DNA from: Zygnema cylindricum
Lineage: Eukaryota > Streptophyta > Zygnematophyceae > Zygnematales > Zygnemataceae
NCBI GenBank assembly: GCA_037447655.1
Contig: JBBHKE010002781.1
Location: 126,001-177,204 of the forward strand
Reading direction: 5' to 3'
Length of the DNA: 51,204 bases
Under the pieces are notes generated by a model that worked only from the letters and a program-made list of their open reading frames with translations, searched no databases and was not told where the DNA came from. Shown here piece by piece: positions 33,290-45,251 of the stretch. A program made the translations under genes and the position numbers. Every line of letters begins with the position of its first letter. Positions within the stretch are counted from its first letter, which is position 1.

Positions 33290-35514
33290 AGAATCATAAT
33301 AAATTCAGCTATCATAACTTTTCAATTCATTAATTTGCCCTCTAGAGTTAACTCTTTAACTTTTGGATCCGGTTGACTCAATTGAGGATGTTCATTTAGT
33401 CCTTTCCGTTTCCCACCTCTTGGGCTTCCAGCTCAGCTAGGTATAATGCAATATCCTCTTGTAGACCTTCATTTACATCGATTATTTTGAGAGAACCTTT
33501 ATCTGTACAGTCTTTAGCGTAGTGATTTGGACCTTAGCATTTGAAACAAGTGACTTTCTTTTTGGGTTTTGTGCACTCTCTACTAAAATGTCCCTCCTCT
33601 CCACAGTTATAACAGTTAATCTTTTTTAGTTGTGCTCACTCAAATGCTTTATGACCCTTTTTCAGACAAATAGTGCATGTGGGGATGGTAAGGTTAGGCT
33701 TCTGAGCATTAATGCTTGGTTTAGGACCATAGTTGTTCAAAACGTATTTTACGCACGGTTTGAACGCGCGTACAATACGTAGAAACTGGAGAGGTCGATT
33801 TGAAAAAAACGTTAATGATTTTTTTCCGTACAAATCCGTACATTTTTTAAAAATTGAATTGAAGATGTACCGCATTTTGTACGCTTTTCGTTAAATGAGC
33901 GGCAAAAAACAATATGTAATTAAATTATTATCACATTTTGTGATATCATTTACATTATCTGGTTAAGAACGAGATTACCGGTCACCTGGACGGTTAACAC
34001 ATTCGCACGTGCAGGTTCAAATCTTGCGAAATGCATTTTTAGTATTATTCTTCGTCAACGGCGTCAACGACAGTTTACTAACTACTGCCGTGGCGTCGGT
34101 AATGGCGTCTTCTGTGATTTTTCGCGTTCAGCTGTTCAAGTAATAATGGCGGCTTCTTTTCGAAATTTGAAGAAGACGCCCGTACAAAATTTGAACTCAC
34201 GACGCTCAAATAGTGTGATGTCGCAACGTCGCTTTTTGGAAATATTTGCAGACGTCACATTATTTTCACGTACAATCCATGTACAATCTGTTCGGTTTAC
34301 TGAACAGAAAGTACGGATACGTGCACCGATTTTTTTTTGTAAACTACCGTACAGTTCTTGTAAAAAATCTAACAGTTACAGTATTTTGTTTATTAGTTTC
34401 CGTAATATGTCAGTTTCAGTTTACAGTAGACGTTTTTTTGCGTATTTTTCAAAAGTCATGTGCAATACGTAGAAACTGGAAAACATGGAAAAAATCCACG
34501 TATTGAACAACTAGGTTTAGGACTCTTAATGTATCCCCCTATAATGTTAAATTTGTTTCATGCATTAACACTTTGTCCACCCTTCTGATTTCCTTTGAAA
34601 ATATTTTGCCTATTCACCAGACCAGCATTCAGACCCTCATCCACAAATTCCCCCTCATCCCACTCTAATACTTCATTCAAATTACCCCTAAGTGATCTAG
34701 TTTCCTGATTATACCCCAACTGATCCTCTAATTCCAATACTTTGTCTTGTAATTCTTTCAAATTATTAAATTTTTTATGTTTTAATTCTGATTTCAGTAT
34801 AGGGTTTAGATAATTTAAGAAATGCAACTAAGTCATTTTATCAGTCAAACCTATGACGTGAATGCTAGATGAGTCAAATTCCACAATGTAATCATTCACA
34901 AATCCAGTCTGCTTGCACTTCAGCCATTTTTCTTCCATTCCGGATTTAAAAGTGACAGACAAAAATCGGGATTTGATCGAGGTTATAAAAGTTTCCCAAT
35001 TAACATTATGAGGAATCAATTCAGACCTTTTCTGAGTGTAATACCAAATCTGAGCATCGCCTTTCACACAGCTAACAACAAAATAAGTGTAATCATCACG
35101 ATCACAATTTCTAGATTCCAAATAATACTCCATATGAAAAATCCAAGCATCCAACTCATCAATCTTCTTACCATCAAACGATTGTGCCTCACTAATAGAC
35201 TATTTCAAATATTTTATCTTCTTTGGTCTATCATGATCTTCCTCCCTAAAACTGACATTCCTTTTACTACTTTCACCCTTTTGGTCATTAATATCATTCT
35301 TGGTCTGAATTAAGTTAATAAGTTCATCTAATTTTTCATTTGAAACATTTCCATTTTCTTTAACAACTTTTAATTCACTTTTTAATTTGAAAATGGTTTC
35401 ATCCATAGCGGCAGCATGATTATTACATTTTTTGACCAATTTCACAGTACGCTTCTTTAACACGTTAAAAGCATTCTCCATTTCACGTTTCCATGCAGAA
35501 TTTGTCACTATCAC
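33290..35514 (-). pseudogene. Degenerate gypsy gag with zinc knuckles, split by an insertion
   Basis: From 35514 the frame encodes a Lys/Asn-rich, coiled-coil-like start, then a retrotransposon gag block (DAWIFHMEYYLESRN, WETFITSIKSRF), then CCHC knuckles (CTICLKKGHKAFE near 33640, CYNCGEEGHFSREC near 33590 and a third near 33540). In-frame stops occur at 35200, 34828, 34558 and 33636 and within the third knuckle. A 786-bp element at 33728-34513 separates the gag core from the knuckles. The coding sense continues into pol in the same frame, so gag and pol were probably one polyprotein. Confidence 0.88.
33728..34513. mobile_element. MULE-like non-autonomous element in gypsy gag
   Basis: It is flanked by an exact 10-bp duplication GGTTTAGGAC at 33718-33727 and 34514-34523. 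Its ends are inverted (AGTTGTTCAAAACGT and ACGTATTGAACAACT). Target duplications of 9-11 bp suggest a Mutator-like element. An internal AATACGTAGAAACTGGA block occurs twice in direct orientation. There is no transposase. Confidence 0.82.
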
Positions 35515-36253
35515 ATAATAAAATCTAGCAAAAGGAAAGAAATAATCTGATTTCCCAAAGAAATTTGCTGCAGATTTGAAGTCCTAAGATTGTTCCAATC
35601 CAAGACTTCTTCTCCTTAACGAATCATTTGAAAATGTCAAAATCCGAGAAAAAAAAAAACATTGACAGTAATTTAGTGCAAATTCAATTTTAAATTCCCA
35701 ACATTGAAACAAATGGTAAGAATTTCCCCACAAATTTTGCAACAGCAAAATTAAAAGTTCTCAAAGGTAATATTTAACCACAAATTTTACAACAGCAAAA
35801 TTGAAAGCAATCAAAGGTAACAATTTAGGGTTTGAGAAGTTTTGAGTCATTTCTGGACTCTTTTGCTCTTAATAACTTTACTTCTCCTCCATTAGCAAAT
35901 TTCCCACTTCCCACTACATCAGGATCTTTTACTCTCTAATCCTCATATCCTCACCCTTCATGGCTTCAAGCCCTCCCTCTACACATGAATCTTTGCTAGG
36001 TGAAGGCAAGTTTATTTGGCCTCGGTAATTGGAGTGAGTTTCAGCGGTGGCTACACTGCCCACCCCGCCTTAGTCTTTAACACCTGAGCACGCCCCACAT
36101 TTAACCAGCGGCCGCTGGTAGTGTGATCACCCAGTTTCCCTCCAATCCCCTACCACTTCACATTGTGGTTCTACCGACACAGGTTGGAGCACCCTCACCG
36201 GTCACGGCAGTCGATATTCGAGTGAGCAAACTTCTCTTTGGTTTCTAACCAAA
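35515..36253 (-). other. Gypsy 5' untranslated leader
   Basis: This lies between the primer-binding site and the gag start. An AACAGCAAAATT(A/G)AAAG block repeats near 35740-35815. No coding sequence was recognised. Confidence 0.6.
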
Positions 36254-36265
36254 GCTTTGATACCA
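36254..36265 (-). other. Primer-binding site, initiator Met-tRNA type
   Basis: The coding strand reads TGGTATCAAAGC, two bases after the 5' LTR. The initiator Met-tRNA 3' end is complementary to TGGTATCAGAGC, so one mismatch is present. Confidence 0.85.
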
Positions 36266-36267
36266 TA

Positions 36268-37235
36268 TGTAATAGGATCTCCTACCTCTCAGAAAATCCC
36301 ATTACTATAAACAATCCCAACTACACATTCCACACATTGGAAAATACACATCCACATTGGACCACACTCACATAAAGATAAACTTTAAATTAGAAGAAGT
36401 TACTGTCCACATAACACTAGCTTGTTCTCTTGCCCTCGTGGCTCAACCCTTCTTATTAAAGTGTTTTCCACTACTCTCCACCCTTAATAATTCTATCTCT
36501 TAACAACTAAAACACTATTTGGTTAGAAGAGATTTCAATGCATAAATGCCTTTTCTCCAATTTGGTATTAATCGCTCAGGACCAAGATCAGCCGAAATTT
36601 CCACAAACTTTTCCAAAGGAAAAGATGTCTATTCTCCTCTTACACTTCACTATTTATCCATCGTCGCCCTGGACTAGCCAGGCCAGAGTCAACGCTCTGT
36701 TTTAACAGGCTTTTGCCTGGGCCAATCATTGATCAGCAAGGACTCAGTCTGACCAATGCAAAAACGTGCGAAATCTCTTACTAACTACTTAGCACTTTAC
36801 TAACCAATCAAACGTTATGTTTCACTACGTAACATTTAAGTGCAAAAGTGCGCGCCAAACGAAACGCGACTTCGCACGATCGAGCATATTAAATTTCGCA
36901 CGCGAAACTTCCTCCTAAATTCCCTTAAGTGAAAGTGACGTTTCGTACTAAAATTTGTACGAAACGAACCACCGTGCATACTAAACGTTTCATTAAAACT
37001 TTATGAAACGTACACGCGTAATTTCGGTACTAATTTGACCTTTAACCCGTTTCAATGATACCCACTTGTTATTTAGACCCCACGCTGTCACCTAAATACA
37101 CCCATCGCTATAACTTTTAAAATATAACTCCAAATAGCGTGATTCTTTCGTGGACTTCTACCAAATATAGTACTCTATAATCATAACACCTAAATACCCT
37201 TTTATAAACAAGTTCGATCCTCTATTACTGTTACA
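36268..37235 (-). repeat. 5' LTR of the gypsy element
   Basis: It begins TGTAATAGGATC and ends CTATTACTGTTACA on the plus strand, followed by the duplication AAAGC. On the coding strand it is the upstream LTR. Confidence 0.95.
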
Positions 37236-38017
37236 AAAGCCACGGCGTCGGATGTGAAAGGTACATTGTTTTAACTGGAGCCGTACTAAAGCCGTACACA
37301 TCTTATGTCGGCTACTGTACTTTCGGCTTGGACAAATGATCTGATTGGTAGGTACCTCAGGGGTTGTGAGTAGGGTGCGTCGGGGGAATAAGACGTACAG
37401 TTGAGTGTACACGCTGTACACTTATTTGTAGTTATCTGTATGGCTCGTACAGTTATCGATGATTGTTATCGTTATTGGCATTATCGCCGATAATTAGCCG
37501 ATAATATCGGCTACTTATCAGCGATAGGACCGATAGCGATATATCGTACCAATATATCGATTATCGGGTCCCTGAAAAAAGGCCCATATTGGTTATCGGC
37601 AAATCCTTACTGATACAGAACACTACATTTTTCCCATACTGTAGCCGGTATAGCCTGTGTTTACATCGTCGACATTTGAACTTATGAGCACATGTTCGCG
37701 TGAATTTCCCGCGTCTTTATCACTGGGAATCAAATTTGAGTGCGCTTTTTAGCATTGACACCCTCACTTTCGCATGTCCACACCATTATTTTACATTTCC
37801 TTTTGTACGACTGTACGAAGTAAAGATCATATTTTAAATTGACTGACACATGTCGTATACTACACTATTTAAAAGCTGGCCGAATTAGAGTTATTAACGT
37901 TAATTAAAGAGTACCTGAGTGAATATCAAATAGAGTTCAACAAATTATTTTAGGTTCACATGTCAAAATATAGGGGCAACAAAATAGTGTTTAGCGCTAA
38001 TAGCGATTCACGGTGTA

Positions 38018-38283
38018 CTCCATCGAGCCTTTTGGCTGCCTTCTACCATCAAGGTGTATCAATTGCCCTTCAGCGAGCGCAAGTTGCTGCCCGAAACATG
38101 GTGGCAGATGACAAGGTTTTCCATATCTTCCACTCGTGGAACCGATTCACATCCATGACCTTTGTGGTTGTGGACCTTAACTTATTTGTGGGTAGAATCG
38201 CATGTATTCTTTTTATATGCGGTCAACTTTGCTATTTTGGTTTTGGATTTTTGTTTTTGTTAGTAATGTTTTGTTTGCTTTAA
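38018..38283 (+). other. Possible coding fragment, unidentified
   Basis: Just beyond the MITE, an open frame contains AAFYHQGVSIALQRAQVAA, then MVADDKVFHIFHSWNRF. Base composition is more balanced than in the neighbouring DNA, which suggests a decayed or isolated exon. A GT at about 38190 could be a donor. I recognise no family, and no companion exon was found. Confidence 0.3.
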
Positions 38284-41200
38284 TATGTTAAACTATGTTT
38301 TACTGACTTTTATAAAAAAAAAAATTATCAATTTTAACCATTTTTTCCACGGACATTTTAACATCGCAATTTATGTTGTTAATAATCTTTGTCTGATATT
38401 AAAGGTTTACGGTTTTGTAACTTGTGACATCATGTTCAATTCTGACACTGTCGACGTCGTTAGTTTTATAACTTCCACCATGGTTCACGATTTTGTTTTT
38501 CTGTCTTTTACCACGCGATCTACCAATAAATTAAGACCAAAAGTATTAAAAAAAAACTCTTTCATTCGATAACACTATTGTCGTTGTCATTAAAGGAAAA
38601 ATGATAAAAGAGCGACAGAGTAAGCGCGAAAGTGGAGAGGCGACGACGATGTACACTTTTGCGAAAGACTTGGGTATGAAGTGGAGATTTAAGACCTCTG
38701 CATATAATTTTCCATACATGCGTGTTACAAGCAACGGAAAAAATTGTGTGTGCTATCTTTCGTGCAAACTATTCAAAATCGTGTGCGCAAACGTTTTGTT
38801 GTTCGCTGGACATCCGATACTTTTAACAAAATCACCTCAAAAGTTTATTTAATACAAAACTGAAAATGAAGTAGAATGGCGTTGCGGTGGGTCAAAAAGA
38901 GCAAAACGACAACTTAGAGAACATTATAAGTTTCAAGATGACGCAAATTGAATTGTAGTTTTTACATACATTTTGCTCGGTGTAAGTTTTTCTCGTTGCA
39001 TGCTCTATCTTAGAGGAAAGCGACAAAAAGAAAAATGTCACCTTAAGACATCGGAACGTACCCAAAAAAACTTAATTTAACATAGTAGAATACAATTTAT
39101 AATTTCTATTCGCACCAACTTAAGACGTGCCCCGACGTACTCGTAACTTAACGAAGTTATGTCAAGAATATTCTACGTACATGTTTTCGAAGTGTTCTAA
39201 TTCCCAAAAAGAATATTACTTAAGTTTTTGACGATTATGTAGGTCGAGAATGCATGGGCCTGTTGAAAACGTCTCCAATCTATGTTGTGGCACCCTATTT
39301 TTTAAACTGCTTCAAATGTTGAATGTCTTTACGCGACATTTTGGACATTCTGGCATTGTAGTTTTTTAATATTGTTTGTGACGTCATATGTATTTGCATG
39401 ACATTTTACACATACAACCTTTATGCACTAAGATGATTATGGTTTGAAAATATGACTTTTACTTTTCCGCTACCGTCCGAGTAAAAAAACATTAAATACT
39501 TGACAGCAAAAATCATCCACATTAAATACAAACAGAAAAATAAAAATCGTGTACTTTCTCATTTGTGAAAATTGTTAAAATCGTATGAAATGTGCGAAGG
39601 TATATTCCTATTCATGGTCATGCATTATTATATTTTAAAACACATCTCCGATATATTGTAAGATAAATTTTGACAATGAGGTGGCATGATATAGACGTGG
39701 GTTACCAAACACAAGACGACAAAATGTAGTACGTTTTAAGTTTGATGGTCGCGTCCCTTAAAAAGTAAACCATGCGTAATAAATAGTTTCATCCAATTTT
39801 TGTAGGCCGTCTCTCCAACGGTTGTCAATATTTATACGACGATGGTTGTTAATAATACACCAAGAATCGCTTATACTGTTAATAACACTATATCCGCACC
39901 CCCAAAATGTGACATTTGAATATAAAACAAAATTATTAGTATTGTTTTTTTTTTATGTTAACATAAGTATAGTCCATTAAGTGTCATTTGTCTATGACAA
40001 TTTTGTAAGAGTTATTGAAAAAATGCAAGGTATGGATTGTGTCAAGGCGTACAAACAATACCAAAGTAAAAAAAAAATGTTAGATAACTACGTCGAGGCG
40101 GGAAAGCGATTGTCGTTTGCACGTGAAAGTGCATTCAACGTGTTTTGCAAAGATATTTTGCAAAAATAAATAAAATAATAATACGACAATAATACGACAT
40201 GGTCTGAAAACGTACTGCATCTAGTAAACCAAACTATATCGAGAATCATTTTTAGTATTGATAACACAAATTCGGCCTCCTTAAACCATAACTATCAAAC
40301 CTAAAATTAGATAAATGTTTTTTTTTTTTGCATCAATATAGTTACAATTTAACATATGTCAATTACGTTAATTTGGTTATTCATTAAATAGTGGTTAGGA
40401 AATTTGTTATTCTGTACAAGAATCTCGTACAAACGTGTAAAAAGTTAGATAACCGAGACAAGACGATGAAAGTAATTAGAGTTGATATGGTAAAGTGCAA
40501 TCAAATTTGATTATCGTATTTAGCACAGAGGAAAATGACTCAAACTGGTTCTCGTGTGATGTTATGGGAACCCACACTATACGACAACACTATGGGAATG
40601 TGTACCAAAACTAGTGATAAATGTGTAAATTAACGTTAATGTTTTACCGACGTTAGACGTTATAACTCAAAATAATTTTTACGACACTCTTGATTCGTTT
40701 ATACTGATAACTTTTTCACTAATAGGGAATCATGGTCTAAGAAACTACGGTAAACTCGACCACAGTCTCATTATTTTACAAAAATATTTGATATAAAACG
40801 AACTGGTGGAGCCTTAAACATATATTTCCAACTTTTACGAAACCGAAATTTTTTTGGTGAGTTGTTACAACAAATTTACAAACCTTTTTTTTTTATGAAA
40901 CCGCAACATACGAATTAAGTTGGTCGACATATATGTTTAATGTTGCTTAAATTGTATTTTTCTTCGTCGAAATTATGTACGTTTATCTAAAAATATTACT
41001 ATACAAACAATCGCTTTTACACCAAAAAGTGGTAGTTCATAATATTCGTTACCATCAAAGTCCCTACCCGCCACTTATTTGGATTGGTTATAATTTTTTA
41101 TATTTTATTTTTGTACGCGTCCGCTTTACTACATGCACATTTTTGTGTATTGAGTTTTCTCCTTTGTGTGTCATTTTTTTCCGTAAGTTCCAAACATGGG

Positions 41201-41495
41201 TCAAGGTGTGGTGCAATAGCAAAGGTTAGTGGATACAAAAGTGGAATCATGTTAATGCAAAAAAAAATGCGTATATCTTTCAAACTTCCATGTGTTTCTT
41301 TGTAGTTATGGTTTTTGTCCATATGTTGAAACGACGTTATTATTATATGGTTTTATAAAATGATCGATTGTTGCACCCAACAAAATATTATACAATATGA
41401 ATACGATGTTAAATTGAAGAAAAATTGATGTCATCTTAAATTTGAGTCTGTACTTAAGTTTGACGTCTAATTTTTTGACATATGTCATACCGCAT
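38284..41495. other. AT-rich stretch with no supported gene
   Basis: Open frames of 60-95 codons occur (for example 38285-38572, 38601-38852 and 39981-40169, plus), but none has a recognisable motif or convincing splice context. Degraded MITE ends (AAGAATCGCTTATACTGTTA near 39863 and GAGAATCATTTTTAGTATTG near 40240) indicate old insertions. Confidence 0.4.
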
Positions 41496-41499
41496 CGTG

Positions 41500-41700
41500 T
41501 CGGTTGCTCGCACGCACGGGATTTTGCACGCACGCGCGGTATTTTGCACGCACGCGCGGTATTTTGCATTCACGCACGGTATTTTGCATGCACGCTCTGT
41601 ATTTTGCATGCACGCTTGGTTTTAAGCACCCGCGCGCGATTTTATGAATGCACGCGCGATTTCATGCATGCACTCACGATTCGATGCACGCACGTCTAGT
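41500..41700. repeat. Minisatellite, unit 20 bp, 10 copies
   Basis: Degenerate head-to-tail copies of TGCACGCACGCGCGGTATTT. Open reading through them gives a Cys/His/Arg-rich frame that is a by-product of the repeat. Confidence 0.88.
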
Positions 41701-44700
41701 TGTTTCGTTCGCACGTGCGAAATTTCACGTCGATTTATTTATTTTTATGTTTGTTGAACAATACTAATTTCGTGCGATACTTTTCATTTCGTGCGCAGGT
41801 ATTTCGATTTCGAGTATTTCGTGCGGTATGCTTCGTTTCGTGCGTATGCACGCGTTTCCGAAGTATGGACGCGGAGTATCGTTTGGAGGCGAATCGCGAT
41901 TTCCGGGCGACGCTTTGATACACCATTTATTTATTTATTTAAGTCGCGAACCCATGTAGGTTCGCGGGCACATGTAGTTAGGGAGGGTTTTTACCCTCGG
42001 ACGGTGGATTTTGTCAAGCGTACGGAAGACGATGTTGGCCGCCTATTGGCCAACATCTTTAGTAGTTTCATGCATGTAAAGTAGACTAGACGTAGGCTAA
42101 TTTTTCTTAGGCCTAGCGTAGCTCTTACTTAGCCTAATTCTCAGACTTAGAGAATTTAGCTTTTGGACAAGAATTTTCTCTTGGCAGCGGAGCTTTTCTC
42201 TTGCTCTCACTCTCACCGATTGCCCACGTGTCTTTCTTCTCCTTGCTAGCTAGCTGTAGAGGCTAGATAGAGTAAGACTATTCTCCTTGTTTTTTTGCCC
42301 TCGTTTTTAATCCACACGGCCTAAGGCCACGTCCGGAAGGTTTCCCTCCAAAGTTTGTCATTTGGTGGAAGTGTGAGATAGGAGATCGTGTCGTGAGGGA
42401 GCACATCTGGACCTTGCAGTGCCTTCCTCGGGCAGCTTGACGGTTTGGTTGTGTTAATTGTGTCTTGTTTTTATTTTGGTTGGCTTGAAAGGAGTGTATT
42501 TTTGATCGGATTTGGATTTTCCCTTATTCCGATTGGAATATTTCTAGCTTTGCTGTCGTAACGAGATAACTCTTGTAGAGAATGTGATAAAGTCCAGAGA
42601 GCCTAGTGGCTACCTTTTGGCTTAGCATAATTATTGGGTCCACTTCACTCTAGGGGAGTATTCTTCCCCTTCTCTCTCTGGGTCATTTTCATCTTTATTC
42701 CTTCACATGGTGTATATACTTTTTGTCTTTTCATATTTATTTTCGTTGGTATATATATATTTTTGAGCATGACTTTGTTGATTGTGATGCATGTTCGCTT
42801 GCTTGTCTCTCATGCACGACACATATTAGCACGCTATGCCAACTCCTCCTCTAACTCAAACTTTAACCACGTAGAGAGTCGGTGTAAGGTAAGAAAAAAC
42901 ACTTAACCAATGAATACAAATACCCCTTTTTAATGATTTTGCACCAAACGTAGTACACTTTTTTTTTTTTAGCCGTTGGCGTTATTGCACAGAAAAAATA
43001 TTGTAGGGGTCTCGAACTTTGTTTTTAATCATGGGTATTTCTAAAAGTGAAGGCTTTTGTCGCATTCTTTTCCCCTTCTATCAATGCTCTCGTCTCCCTC
43101 TTTATGTAGTGAAATAAGAGAATTACGAGTGTAAAATAATAAAAAAAAAATTTGTTTAAATTATCTTTCTGCACAATCTGGTGGTATATCGAGAGAGAAA
43201 CGAAAAAAAAAACAAGTATTAATGGTGGAAAATTTGGGAAACTAATGATGTAGACGGTATCACACATAATCATGATAGCAAAATGTCATTAAAATATAGA
43301 CACCTACGATGTCACAAAAAATAAAACGTCTTCAATACCACAAGATAGACTTATTACGTCAAAATAGATGGTCGACAAATAAAAGTTGTCAAATTTTGTT
43401 TTTTTATGTTTTTTATTTTGAAATGTTAACAAAATCCCATTAAAATGCAAATATTTGGAGTTAAAACTTTGCATATACCTGTTTATATAATTTACGATGG
43501 ATTAAAAAGTTATTTCAGCAAATAGTCATTTGTTTATAAATTGTTACCCAACTTCTTTATTGGTTATAATGTCTTATACCAGGTATATTTTTCCACTTAT
43601 TTGTCATACAAGGCCGAAACAGATCAGGACTTAATAAATACATAATTTATATATGTCGATGCCTAATATAAACATCAACTTAATATTTTACAATCGAGGA
43701 TTGTTCACGCTCCTTTGGCAATTTTAAGGCTTTCATTACGCTCTTTCAAATATTACGCTCTTTAAAAAACATTATAGACTCCTTGATACGACTGTTTATA
43801 TTTGTAACTAATATTTGGTTATTGATGTATAATTCCAATTAACTTATATAATGATATAATACAAAATTAGTGAATAATACTACATCTCGTCGAAGTTTAA
43901 TCGAATGTGTCAAAATCACTTTTAACCAACAAACACTTTTAAGGACGCATAACATTAATATTCAACACCCACTTTGCGAATGTTAACTCATGGTGGCCCT
44001 CGACCTTTCCGAAAAGTATGACACTTATACTCAAAACCCATTTGTGAGATTATGACGATAATGTTACATTTGGTTTTTTTTTGTAAGACGATGCCCCTAT
44101 TGTTTTAATGCGTAGTTTAAGCGTGTAAGATGATCAGACATCGTAATTGCTAACCCTGATAAGTAGTTGGGGGAGAGGCAGCTGAATGATTTGCCAATCA
44201 ACTAAACATTTATTCTTTTTTGTTTGTCAACATTAACCAAATGTTCCAAAATAATATTTTTTTGTGGAAACGAAAAAATGAATATTTTTACTGCTTTCCA
44301 CGTTATCTTATAGCCTACGTCTTTAAATCCTTTTCCCCTTATATATATTATTGTAAAATCGACCAAAATAACTCTATCATCTGAAATATTTTTTAATCGC
44401 ATATAACACCCAACTGTGTATCTATTTGTATGAATCGTGATTTGTTACCCAGTCTTCACAATAATTATATTTAACAAATCGTTGGGAGTCGACATTCCAA
44501 TCGCAATCCATTTTGTTAATTCTATTTAAACACTCTCCACTTAGATAAGACAAGTTGTGGTAATCAGACGAGTTATCAAACGTACGAGTCTTCGAATACA
44601 CCCAACTTTTTATGAAATTAGAATCGACATTTGGTACTCAAGATATCCAATTCACGACGTTTGACCCATGAGTGGGAACTTTATGTTGTTGATAGATGTT

Positions 44701-45225
44701 AAATCTAATATCTTTAATTCAAATTCGGTACTCAATGCATCACACCTTGTCATTTTTAATTGACTTAACAATTGATCCAACCAAATTTTAGAAGTCGTTT
44801 ATAATTTTTATGAAAGTTATAATACAAATGGGTCGATAAAGTATTTAATTCACTAACATTGAGTTTGGTAGTTGTTGTCAAATGTATTTTCCGGTATCAT
44901 AAGGTCTAAAATAATCATATATTTGACACAAAATGTAAACTTATGGATAAAAAAAAGTGGACATTAAAAAATTGGTAAGTGTGTTCGAGTGCGTTTTTCC
45001 GAGTCGATGCACTCCCTTTCGATGTTTCTCCGACACTTTGTTTGTACGAATGTGCGAAATAACGATAGGATAAGTACAAACTAGTACATTTCGTACAATA
45101 CACTATGTAAACACTTCCAAATTAAAGTAAGTGACACTAAGTAAACTATGCATGCATTAGGGTAGAGAAAAGAATAGATTTGTTAATTATATTTCAAGTC
45201 CTAAGGTCAAAATTTACTGTTGTCA
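41701..45225. other. Unrecognised DNA, possibly including LTR-like sequence
   Basis: 41960-42900 has the promoter-like, TG-rich look of a solo LTR or a gene leader, but I could not find matching ends. 42990-43140 resembles 18620-18740. The rest to 45225 is AT-rich, with no gene, RNA or array that I can support. Confidence 0.35.
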
Positions 45226-45251
45226 AATTAGTGTGATTAACACTAATAGCT

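Larger units (their letters stand above)
28674..37235 (-). mobile_element. Ty3/gypsy LTR retrotransposon, defective
   Basis: This is 8.56 kb, coding on the minus strand, bounded by TG...CA LTRs of 972 and 968 bp. An exact 5-bp duplication AAAGC lies at 28669-28673 and 37236-37240. Domains run gag, zinc knuckles, protease, RT, RNase H, integrase and a chromodomain-like tail, the chromovirus order. Several in-frame stops, a frameshift near 30040 and an inserted element in gag make it non-coding. The LTRs have visibly diverged, so the insertion is not recent. Confidence 0.95.
28165..37625. mobile_element. hAT-like element, split by a gypsy insertion
   Basis: The terminal inverted repeats are TAGTGTTGTGTATCGGTAA on the left and TAGTGTTCTGTATCAGTAA (reverse complement of the right end). 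They are flanked by an exact 8-bp duplication CATTTTTC at 28157-28164 and 37626-37633, the hAT signature. The element's own DNA is 28165-28673 plus 37241-37625, about 0.9 kb, with many subterminal TATCGG motifs and no transposase. It is therefore non-autonomous. Confidence 0.88.
28037..38017. mobile_element. MITE split by the large nested insertion
   Basis: The ends are GAGTACACCGTGAAACGC on the left and, on the right, a reverse complement starting GAGTACACCGTGAATCGC. The two halves (28037-28164 and 37634-38017) add up to about 510 bp, similar to the other MITEs here. It is broken by the hAT-like element at 28165-37625. Confidence 0.75.

Noticed and set aside
41442-41699. Cys/His/Arg-rich 85-codon frame, zinc-finger-like at first sight
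   Set aside because: It is generated by the 20-bp minisatellite; the Cys and His spacing simply follows the repeat.
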